A stretch of DNA of 22,197 bases from Actinomycetota bacterium (lineage in GTDB: Bacteria; Actinomycetota; Acidimicrobiia; Acidimicrobiales; Ilumatobacteraceae): contig WLEG01000004.1 in NCBI GenBank assembly GCA_009704425.1, forward strand, positions 1 through 22,197, in the 5' to 3' direction. The notes under the pieces were generated by a model, which searched no databases, was not told where the DNA came from, and worked only from the letters and a program-made list of their open reading frames with translations. How positions within the stretch are numbered: the stretch's first letter is position 1; every line of letters starts with the position of its first letter. Position numbers and translations under genes: made by a program. Positions 8,436 through 14,252 of this stretch are shown here, in pieces.

Positions 8436-9719
8436 TCAGCTGGCCGCGCGACGCGGACGCGTCGCCCGGGCCGCGGTGCGCAACACCAGTTCGGGCGCCG
8501 ACTTGTGGCGCACCGAGCCCTCGTCGATGACGACCTTGGCCACGTCGGCGCGACCGGGCAGGTCGAACATGACGTTGAGCAACGTCTCCTCGAGGATGGC
8601 CCGGAGTCCGCGGGCACCGGTGCCGCGCTCGAGCGCCTGCTCGGCGATGGCATCGAGAGCCGCGGGCGTCAGTTCCAGTTCCACGTCCTCGAACTCGAAG
8701 AACTTCTGGAACTGCTTCACCAACGCGTTCTTGGGCTCGATCAGGATCTGCACGAGCGCCGCCTTGTCGAGGTTGTGCACCGCACCGACCATCGGCAAAC
8801 GGCCCACGAACTCGGGAATGAGCCCGAAGGACAACAAGTCCTCGGGCAGAACCTGGGCGAACAGATCTCCGGCGTCCTTCTCGGCCTTGCTGCGCACGGT
8901 GGCGTGGAAACCCACTCCCTTGTGGCCGATGCGCTGTTCGATGATCTTGTCGAGACCGGCGAACGCTCCACCACAGATGAACAGCACGTTCGTGGTGTCG
9001 ATCTGGATGAACTCCTGGTGCGGATGCTTGCGACCGCCCTGCGGCGGCACCGAGGCCACGGTGCCCTCGAGGATCTTGAGGAGGGCCTGCTGAACGCCCT
9101 CGCCGGACACGTCGCGGGTGATGGAGGGGTTCTCGCTCTTGCGGGCGATCTTGTCGATCTCGTCGATGTAGATGATTCCGGTCTCGGCCTTCTTCACGTC
9201 GAAGTCGGCGGCCTGGATCAACTTCAGCAGGATGTTCTCGACGTCCTCACCGACGTAGCCGGCTTCGGTGAGTGCGGTGGCGTCGGCGATGGCGAACGGC
9301 ACGTTGAGCATGCGCGCCAGCGTTTGGGCGAGGTGCGTCTTGCCGCATCCGGTGGGGCCGAGCAGAAGGATGTTGCTCTTGGCCAGCTCCACCTCGTCGC
9401 GACGCGAGACACCGGTCTCCTTCTGGTACTGCAGACGGCGGTAGTGGTTGTACACCGCCACGGCCAGAACCTTCTTGGCCTGTCCCTGACCCACCACGTA
9501 CTCGTCGAGGAACGAGCAGATCTCACGCGGCTTGGGGAGTTCCTCGAGCCGGAGATCGGCGGCCTCGCCGACCTCTTCCTCGATGATCTCGTTGCACAGG
9601 TCGATGCATTCGTCGCAGATGTAGACGCCGGGACCGGCGATCAACTTCTTGACCTGCTTCTGCGACTTTCCGCAGAACGAGCACTTCAGGATTTCCCCGG
9701 TGTCTCCGAATTTCGCCAC
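8436..9719 (-). CDS. clpX: ATP-dependent Clp protease ATP-binding subunit ClpX
   Basis: A 427-residue AAA+ unfoldase that feeds substrates to ClpP. The N-terminal zinc domain has CSFC (13-16) and CDEC (35-38). The AAA+ core shows Walker A GPTGCGKT (121-128), pore loop GYVGEDVEN (154-162) and Walker B IIYIDEID (182-189), followed by the HPHQEF region and a GTGARGLRAILEE sensor-2 segment. The start codon is GTG at 9717-9719 with a good GGGAGGG Shine-Dalgarno sequence six bases upstream. It follows clpP by 103 bases on the same strand, a gap large enough for its own promoter, and contains a 13-bp palindrome. Length and motifs are typical. Confidence 0.97.
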   Translation of the reverse strand: MAKFGDTGEILKCSFCGKSQKQVKKLIAGPGVYICDECIDLCNEIIEEEVGEAADLRLEELPKPREICSFLDEYVVGQGQAKKVLAVAVYNHYRRLQYQKETGVSRRDEVELAKSNILLLGPTGCGKTHLAQTLARMLNVPFAIADATALTEAGYVGEDVENILLKLIQAADFDVKKAETGIIYIDEIDKIARKSENPSITRDVSGEGVQQALLKILEGTVASVPPQGGRKHPHQEFIQIDTTNVLFICGGAFAGLDKIIEQRIGHKGVGFHATVRSKAEKDAGDLFAQVLPEDLLSFGLIPEFVGRLPMVGAVHNLDKAALVQILIEPKNALVKQFQKFFEFEDVELELTPAALDAIAEQALERGTGARGLRAILEETLLNVMFDLPGRADVAKVVIDEGSVRHKSAPELVLRTAARATRPRRAAS

Positions 9720-9758
9720 GATCGCCCTCCCTTCAGGTCGACAGCCTTACACATACCG

Positions 9759-9771
9759 ACCGATCATCGGT
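9759..9771. promoter_or_regulatory. 13-bp palindrome upstream of clpX
   Basis: ACCGAT, one central base and ATCGGT form a perfect 6-bp inverted repeat 40 bases before the clpX GTG. A related ATACCGA sequence occurs on both sides (9754 and 9775). It could be an operator for a clpX promoter. No known clp-regulator consensus was matched. Confidence 0.3.
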
Positions 9772-9822
9772 TGGATACCGATGTGACTTGAGGATTCCCG
9801 GATGGTCGGCGAGAACCGCTGG

Positions 9823-10455
9823 TCAGCGAATGGGGCCGGTGCGGTCGACCACGGTGCGCGAGGAGATGACGTCGTCGATGATTCCGTAGGCCAGCGCCTC
9901 GCTGGCCTCCATCACGAAGTCACGATCGGTGTCGGCATGGATGCGCTCGATCGGCTGACCCGTGTGCTGGGCCAGGATCTCCTCGAGGATGTCGCGCATG
10001 CGGAAGATCTCCTTGGCGGCGATCTCGAGGTCGGTCACCTGGCCGTAGCCCACCTGCCCGTAGGGCTGGTGCAACAACACGCGACTGTGCGGCAACGCGA
10101 GACGCTTGCCCTTCGTGCCCGCGGCCAAGAGCACGGCCGCGGCACTGGCCGCCTGTCCGAGACAGATGGTGGCGATGTCGTTCTTGATGAACTGCATCGT
10201 GTCGTAGATCGCGAACAGCGCCGTGATGTCGCCACCGGGGCTGTTGATGTAGATGTTGATGTCCTTGTCGGGATTCTCGCTCTCGAGGTGGATCAACTGC
10301 GCGCAGACGAGATTCGCGATGGTGTCGTCGATGGGCGTGCCGAGAAAGAGGATGTTCTCCTTCAACAAGCGGCTGTACAGGTCGTAGGCGCGCTCACCAC
10401 GATTGGTCTGCTCGACCACGGTGGGCACGTAGTAGTTGAAGGCCTCGAGATTCAT
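9823..10455 (-). CDS. clpP: ATP-dependent Clp protease proteolytic subunit, ClpP2-like
   Basis: A 210-residue serine peptidase that forms the tetradecameric chamber fed by ClpX. The catalytic triad is visible: Ser104 in GQAASAAAVLLAAG, His129 in LLHQPYG and Asp179 in DTDRDF, aligned by position to the E. coli enzyme. SPGGDITALFAIYDTMQFI (72-90) and the KRLALPHSRV segment (117-126) resemble mycobacterial ClpP2 more than ClpP1. The ATG at 10455 begins MNLEAFNYYVPTVVEQ and sits 10 bases after tig. A longer frame to 10518 runs into tig and is rejected. Many actinobacteria carry clpP1-clpP2 in tandem; only one clpP is present here, so any partner must be elsewhere. Confidence 0.96.
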   Translation of the reverse strand: MNLEAFNYYVPTVVEQTNRGERAYDLYSRLLKENILFLGTPIDDTIANLVCAQLIHLESENPDKDINIYINSPGGDITALFAIYDTMQFIKNDIATICLGQAASAAAVLLAAGTKGKRLALPHSRVLLHQPYGQVGYGQVTDLEIAAKEIFRMRDILEEILAQHTGQPIERIHADTDRDFVMEASEALAYGIIDDVISSRTVVDRTGPIR

Positions 10456-10465
10456 GGTGGTCCTG

Positions 10466-10558
10466 TCAGTCCTGGTCGGGATGATCGTGGTCGGAGTGAT
10501 CATGATCGGAATGATCATGCCCCGAGTGATCGTGGTTGTGGTGGTCGGCCTCGGAGTG
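10466..10558 (-). other. His/Asp-rich metal-binding-like tail of trigger factor
   Basis: This segment encodes residues from about 457 to the stop, with repeated H-D-H-S-D units. The underlying DNA contains imperfect repeats of a GATCATGATCGG-like sequence. Such tails bind nickel, zinc or copper in SlyD and some metallochaperones. Metal binding here is an inference. Confidence 0.6.
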
Positions 10559-11926
10559 TCCGATCACGGTGTCGCGGTCGAGCACGTTGCCGGCGGGATC
10601 GACGTACTCGACGCGGTGGATCAGCCAGTCGAGAGCCTTCGACTTGGCGATCTCGGCGGCCAGGTCGACGATGGCGTCGTTGGCCTGGTACGCGGCGCGC
10701 ACCTGCTCGGCCGTGTACAGACGGATCTTCTTGTTCTTGCCCCCGCCCTGCATCTCGGCCTGACGGATGGCGGCCTCGTTGCTGCGGTCGGCCATACCCT
10801 CGAACTCGCGCTCGATGTCGTCCTCGGAGGCTTCCAGACCTTCGGCCAACACCACCGCGCGCAACGCCAGATCGACCTTGCACGCCTTGATGCTCTGCGG
10901 ACGAATACCCTCGACGAACGACGCCGCGTCCTGGCCGGTGGCCTGCAACCACTGATCGATGTTGATGCCCTGCATCTGGAACTGACGAATGGTGTTCTCG
11001 ACGCGACGCTGAAGGTCGGCGGCCACCATCGACTCGGGAGCGTCGATCTCGACCAACGCCGCCAGGGCATCGGTGACCTTCTCCACCACGCTGTTGCGGA
11101 CCTGATTGAGTCGGTTGGTCGACAGCCGGGTGCGCACCGACTCGCGCCACGATTCCACCGTCTCGTGCCCGTCGATGTTCTCGGCGACCCACTCGTCGGT
11201 GGCGTCGGCGATGACCAGTTCCTGGACGGCGGTGACCGTCACCTCGAAATCGGCCGGGGTGTCGGTGCCCGAGGGGGTGTCGGTGAACGACAACGTGGTG
11301 CCCGCGGTGCTGCCGACGAGCTGATCGTCGAACGACGGGGCGACCCACTTCTTGCCGATCTCGTACGACCATTCGTCGACGGCCAATCCGGCCACCGGCT
11401 CACCGTCGCGACGGCCGATCAGGTCGACCACCACGTAGTCGCCCACCGCGGCCACGCGGTCGACGGTGGTGAGCTTGCCCAGACGACGACGCTCGGCGTC
11501 GACGACCTCGTCGACCTCGGCATCGGTCACGTCGATGGCGGGGACCTCCACGCGGAGGCCGCCGTAACCGGGGACCGTGATCACGGGACGCACCTCGCAG
11601 GTGGCGTCGAAGGTGACCGGGCCGGATTCCTGACCGCCCGTGATCTCGATCTCGGGCGTGGCGATGATGTCGACGTTCAGTTCGCGCACCGCCGAAGCCA
11701 GATGGCGGGGCACTCCGTCGCGCAACGCCTGCTCGCGGGCGGCGGCGATTCCGATACGGGCCTCCAGGACCTTGCGGGGGGCCTTACCGGCGCGGAAGCC
11801 GGGTAGGCGCACCTCCTGGGCGATCTTGGAGAATGCGGCGTCGATGTCACGGGCAAAGTCAGCCTCGTCGACTTCGACGGAGAGCTTGACGCGATTGCCC
11901 TCGAGGGTTTCACTTGTCGTCTTCAC
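10466..11926 (-). CDS. tig: Trigger factor with a His/Asp-rich C-terminal tail
   Basis: A 486-residue ribosome-associated chaperone with peptidyl-prolyl isomerase domain. The ribosome-binding signature LPGFRAGKAPRKV (41-53) is clear, followed by an FKBP-type domain around 157-240 (VGDYVVVDLIGRRDG onwards) and a long helical C-terminal chaperone domain. The start is GTG at 11926, giving MKTTSETLEGNRVKL, the usual N-terminus; the longer upstream frame is rejected because it crosses the divergent gene. The last 30 residues contain 11 His and 9 Asp in HDHSDHDH-type repeats, unlike ordinary trigger factors and reminiscent of the metal-binding tail of SlyD. It heads the clpP-clpX run. A TACACT element nine bases upstream and the absence of a Shine-Dalgarno match suggest a leaderless start. 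Confidence 0.95.
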   Translation of the reverse strand: MKTTSETLEGNRVKLSVEVDEADFARDIDAAFSKIAQEVRLPGFRAGKAPRKVLEARIGIAAAREQALRDGVPRHLASAVRELNVDIIATPEIEITGGQESGPVTFDATCEVRPVITVPGYGGLRVEVPAIDVTDAEVDEVVDAERRRLGKLTTVDRVAAVGDYVVVDLIGRRDGEPVAGLAVDEWSYEIGKKWVAPSFDDQLVGSTAGTTLSFTDTPSGTDTPADFEVTVTAVQELVIADATDEWVAENIDGHETVESWRESVRTRLSTNRLNQVRNSVVEKVTDALAALVEIDAPESMVAADLQRRVENTIRQFQMQGINIDQWLQATGQDAASFVEGIRPQSIKACKVDLALRAVVLAEGLEASEDDIEREFEGMADRSNEAAIRQAEMQGGGKNKKIRLYTAEQVRAAYQANDAIVDLAAEIAKSKALDWLIHRVEYVDPAGNVLDRDTVIGHSEADHHNHDHSGHDHSDHDHSDHDHPDQD

Positions 11927-11935
11927 AGGGAGCCG

Positions 11936-11941
11936 AGTGTA
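11936..11941 (-). promoter_or_regulatory. Candidate -10 element for a leaderless tig transcript
   Basis: TACACT on the minus strand is nine bases before the tig GTG, with no Shine-Dalgarno sequence between. The 12 bases at 11936-11947 are identical to those in front of the radical SAM gene at 373-384. Confidence 0.5.
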
Positions 11942-11960
11942 CCGGCGGTGTCGCATCGGG

Positions 11961-11975
11961 GCCCCACGGTGGGGC
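11961..11975. promoter_or_regulatory. Perfect inverted repeat in the divergent tig/small-gene promoter region
   Basis: GCCCCAC and GTGGGGC form 7-bp perfect arms around one base. It lies in a 60-base gap between divergent starts, 35 bases from tig and 12 bases from the small gene. Position and symmetry suit an operator serving both genes. No matching regulator was recognised. Confidence 0.35.
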
Positions 11976-11986
11976 ATGATTGGTGT

Positions 11987-12253
11987 ATGCCCACGTGGAA
12001 GCCCCATGCCCTCGCCAAGCCGCACTCCGACCAGATCGACCTTCGCTTGGGTGACAAGGTGGTGGCCACGGTGGATTTGGCCGACGTGGAGGCCGGAACC
12101 GAGGGCAAGGTCATCCTCGCCAACGGTTTCAACTGGCAGCGATATCGCGTGTTGTTCACCAACGGTGTGGAATTGGGCGACCTCGACCACCGTCATCTCG
12201 CTCCGATCGGCCGCACCGCCAAGCGCTTGGCGAAGAAGGCCAAGCGGGGCTGA
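11987..12253 (+). CDS. Small conserved-type hypothetical protein, possibly SH3-like
   Basis: An 88-residue protein divergent from tig and convergent with the DosR-like regulator, whose stop is two bases away. It contains DQIDLRLGDKVVATVDLADV, then GTEGKVILANGFNW and YRVLFTNGVELGDLDHRHL, and ends in a basic tail TAKRLAKKAKRG. The alternating strands with Gly turns around GDKV and GxxGKV resemble KOW or SH3-like small barrels, and the basic tail would suit nucleic acid or ribosome association. Both are inferences and I do not recognise a named family. The ATG at 11987 is preferred over the GTG at 11948, which lies before the inverted repeat; CATGAT six bases upstream could be a leaderless -10. 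Confidence 0.7.
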   Translation: MPTWKPHALAKPHSDQIDLRLGDKVVATVDLADVEAGTEGKVILANGFNWQRYRVLFTNGVELGDLDHRHLAPIGRTAKRLAKKAKRG

Positions 12254-12255
12254 AT

Positions 12256-12918
12256 TCAGTCGTCGCTGCGACCGCGACCGAATTCGAGGCGGGCGGCGAA
12301 CACGGCCGCCTCGGTGCGCCGCTCCATGTCGAGCTTGGCCAACATGTTGCTGACGTAGTTCTTCACCGTTTTCTCGGCCAGATGCAGACGTTGACCGATC
12401 TGGCGGTTGGTGCAACCTTCGGCGATGAGGTCGAGGATGCGTCGTTCTTGCTCGGTGAGTCGCGCCAGTCGCTCGTCCTGCGGTGAGGGTTCACGAAGTC
12501 GCTTCAGCACCCGGCCCGTCACCGCGGGGTCGAGCAGGGACTCGCCACGGGCCACGCGTTGCACCGCCTGGATGAGTTCGTTGCCCCGGATCTGCTTGAG
12601 CACGTATCCGGACGCGCCGGCCATGATCGCCTCGAACAGGGCCTCGTCGTCGCTGTAGGACGTCAACATCAGGCAATACACGTCGGGGAACTCGCTGCGC
12701 ACCTCACGACACACCTCCACACCGTTGCCGTCGGGCAATCGCACGTCGAGGATGGCCACGCGGGGCCGGGTCGCACGAATGCGACGCAGTGCGTCGTCGG
12801 CCAAACCGGCCTCGCCCACGACCTCGATCTCACCGGTGGATTCCAGGAGTGATCGCACGCCCTGACGCACGACCTCATGGTCGTCGAGCAGGAAGACGGG
12901 AATGGCGCCGACAGTCAC
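12256..12918 (-). CDS. DevR/DosR-like NarL-family response regulator
   Basis: A 220-residue response regulator with receiver domain (5-120) and LuxR/NarL helix-turn-helix (about 152-212). Receiver residues are LDDHE (11-15), phosphoacceptor Asp58 in ILDVRLPDGNG, Thr86 in LTSYS and Lys108. It closely resembles Mycobacterium tuberculosis DosR, notably AEKTVKNYVS...LAKLDMERRTEAAVFA. In DosR, Lys179, Lys182 and Asn183 contact bases; the equivalents Lys183, Lys186 and Asn187 are conserved here. GTG at 12918 is chosen because it gives a DosR-like length; a longer frame would run through the repeat region. A GGGAC-N4-GTCCC site lies 36-49 bases upstream. The kinase at 13081 is divergent and probably its partner. 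Function in hypoxia, NO or redox response is inferred. Confidence 0.9.
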   Translation of the reverse strand: MTVGAIPVFLLDDHEVVRQGVRSLLESTGEIEVVGEAGLADDALRRIRATRPRVAILDVRLPDGNGVEVCREVRSEFPDVYCLMLTSYSDDEALFEAIMAGASGYVLKQIRGNELIQAVQRVARGESLLDPAVTGRVLKRLREPSPQDERLARLTEQERRILDLIAEGCTNRQIGQRLHLAEKTVKNYVSNMLAKLDMERRTEAAVFAARLEFGRGRSDD

Positions 12919-12953
12919 ACCCGAAGTCTGCCCCGCCCCCACCTCGTTGCACA

Positions 12954-12967
12954 GGGACGAAGGTCCC
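12954..12967. promoter_or_regulatory. Perfect DosR-type box in the regulator/kinase intergenic region
   Basis: GGGAC, GAAG, GTCCC matches the symmetric core of the mycobacterial DosR box (GGGAC-N4-GTCCC). Its centre is about 42 bases from the GTG of the DosR-like gene. If that mRNA is leaderless, the site overlaps the -35 region, as usual for activation. The base-contacting residues of the regulator are conserved. Confidence 0.75.
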
Positions 12968-13046
12968 AAGACCCAAAGTCGACGAAGGTCCCAAGACCCA
13001 AAGTCGACGAAGGTCCCACGACCGGGGCCACCGAAGGTCCCACGAC
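12956..13046. repeat. Tandem ~25-bp repeats carrying DosR-box half sites
   Basis: Units begin at 12956 and 12981 and are identical over 25 bases. A third begins at 13006 (first 14 bases identical, 17 similar), and a diverged fourth has GAAGGTCCCACGAC at 13033-13046. All four share GAAGGTCCC(A), which is the right half site plus spacer. Only the first unit has the complete left half GGGAC. The second and third have TCGAC. The fourth is about 46 bases before the kinase ATG. Confidence 0.85.
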
Positions 13047-13067
13047 AACGGCTCGACGTCGAACGAA

Positions 13068-13073
13068 TAGCGT
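13068..13073 (+). promoter_or_regulatory. Candidate leaderless -10 element for the PAS histidine kinase
   Basis: TAGCGT fits TANNNT and is seven bases before the ATG at 13081. There is no Shine-Dalgarno sequence. This would put repeat unit four near -40 to -50. Confidence 0.35.
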
Positions 13074-13080
13074 GAGTGTC

Positions 13081-14115
13081 ATGGCGTCACCCGCTCCGCA
13101 CGAACGGATCGTCCTCGACGACGACGTGTTGCGTCACTCACTGGACCAGAGCCCCGACGGGTTGCTCATCTGTGACGCGGACGGAACGATCATGTACGCG
13201 AACACGGCTCTGTGCGTCATGACCGGCTATCGGGCGTCGGAGTTGATCGGTGGACCGATCGAGCGTCTGGTGCCCGCCGATCGTCGTGACCATCACGTGG
13301 CGCGACGTCGGGGTTACGCCGAACAGCCGCAGATTCGGCCGATGGGTCGCGGGCTGACGTTGTCCGCCACGCGTGCCGACGGGTCCGAGGTGCCCGTGGA
13401 GATCAGCCTGTCCCCCATCGAGGGCCCGCGCGGGACGATGACCATCGCCTCCGTCCGCGACATCAGTGAGCGTCTGGCCGACGCCGAGAAGCTGCGCGAC
13501 ACCCACGAGGCACTGGCATTGTCCGGTGAGCGCGAACGGATCGCGCGCGATCTCCACGACACCGTGTTGCAGCGTCTGTTCGGTTTGGGCCTCGAACTGC
13601 AGGCGCTCGGCGTGAAGGCCGCATCCGACGTGGCCCCGCGCCTCGAGACCGCCGTCGACGAGATCGATCGCATCATCAAGGAGATCCGCACGTCGGTGTT
13701 CACACTCGGCGCGGCGCGGCGCGACGGATCGCTCGGACAGGAGATCGGAACGATCCTCGCGCAGTCCTCGCGGGTGCTCGGGTTCGCGCCCCGTCTGCGC
13801 ATCGAAGGTCCGGTGGAGAACATGGTCGGGCCGGCGTTGCGTCCCGATCTGACGGCGAGCCTGCGCGAGGCGTTGGCCAACGTGGCGCGACATTCCGAAG
13901 CCACCGAGGCCTCGGTCGAGATCGTCCTCGAGGATGTGCTCCTCACCATGCGCATCAACGACAACGGCAAGGGCCTCCCTCACCCGGAATCGCGATCGTC
14001 GGGCAATGGTTTGCAGAACCTGCGGGCGCGCGCGCTCGGTCATCGTGGCTACTGCACCGTTTCGTCCGAACCGGGCCGGGGCACCAGCGTGGAGTGGGTC
14101 GTCGAGGTCGGCTGA
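13081..14115 (+). CDS. PAS-domain sensor histidine kinase, HisKA_3 type
   Basis: A 344-residue soluble histidine kinase: PAS domain at about 14-128 (SPDGLLICDADGTIMYANTA and ending VRDISER), HisKA_3 dimerisation segment with the phospho-acceptor His159 in RERIARDLHDTVLQRLFGLG, and HATPase with N-box LREALANVARHSE (261-273), DNGKGLP (294-300) and GNGLQNLRARA (309-319). It is divergent from the DosR-like gene with a shared repeat-containing promoter region, so the two are probably a two-component pair. It lacks the GAF heme domains of mycobacterial DosS and DosT. The PAS also has Gln where FixL has its heme-ligating His. The input signal is therefore unknown. No membrane segments are seen. The start is ATG at 13081; a GTG at 13072 is the alternative. 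Confidence 0.9.
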   Translation: MASPAPHERIVLDDDVLRHSLDQSPDGLLICDADGTIMYANTALCVMTGYRASELIGGPIERLVPADRRDHHVARRRGYAEQPQIRPMGRGLTLSATRADGSEVPVEISLSPIEGPRGTMTIASVRDISERLADAEKLRDTHEALALSGERERIARDLHDTVLQRLFGLGLELQALGVKAASDVAPRLETAVDEIDRIIKEIRTSVFTLGAARRDGSLGQEIGTILAQSSRVLGFAPRLRIEGPVENMVGPALRPDLTASLREALANVARHSEATEASVEIVLEDVLLTMRINDNGKGLPHPESRSSGNGLQNLRARALGHRGYCTVSSEPGRGTSVEWVVEVG

Positions 14116-14180
14116 ACCGGGCGACGCACGTCGACACGAAACGCATCCGTCGGTCGAGTCCACGGTTCGGTTCCCCGATT

Positions 14181-14194
14181 GGGACCAAAGTCCC
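14181..14194. promoter_or_regulatory. Perfect DosR-type box upstream of the multicopper oxidase
   Basis: GGGAC, CAAA, GTCCC is a second exact GGGAC-N4-GTCCC site, 58 bases before the oxidase ATG, in the 137-base gap after the kinase. By eye, perfect sites of this form occur only here and at 12954 in the window. It predicts control of the oxidase by the neighbouring DosR-like regulator. Confidence 0.7.
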
Positions 14195-14252
14195 CTCCCA
14201 ACCTGTCGCTCTTCCCTGAGCGCACGCACCGTCGAGCGTCCAAGGTGGTCAC

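Noticed and set aside
8178..9791. Long plus-strand open frame over folC, clpX and the gap before clpP
   Set aside because: It is antisense to folC and clpX, which have complete motifs, and its protein is rich in His/Arg/Asp low-complexity typical of GC-rich shadow frames.
11927..12415. N-terminal extension of trigger factor
   Set aside because: It crosses the divergent small gene and promoter region; the family N-terminus begins at the GTG at 11926.
12877..13080. N-terminal extension of the PAS kinase
   Set aside because: It would translate the tandem repeat region and overlap the start of the divergent regulator; the extension has no domain.
13081..13470. FixL-type heme PAS domain
   Set aside because: The residue aligned with the proximal His is Gln, so heme ligation of that type is unlikely.
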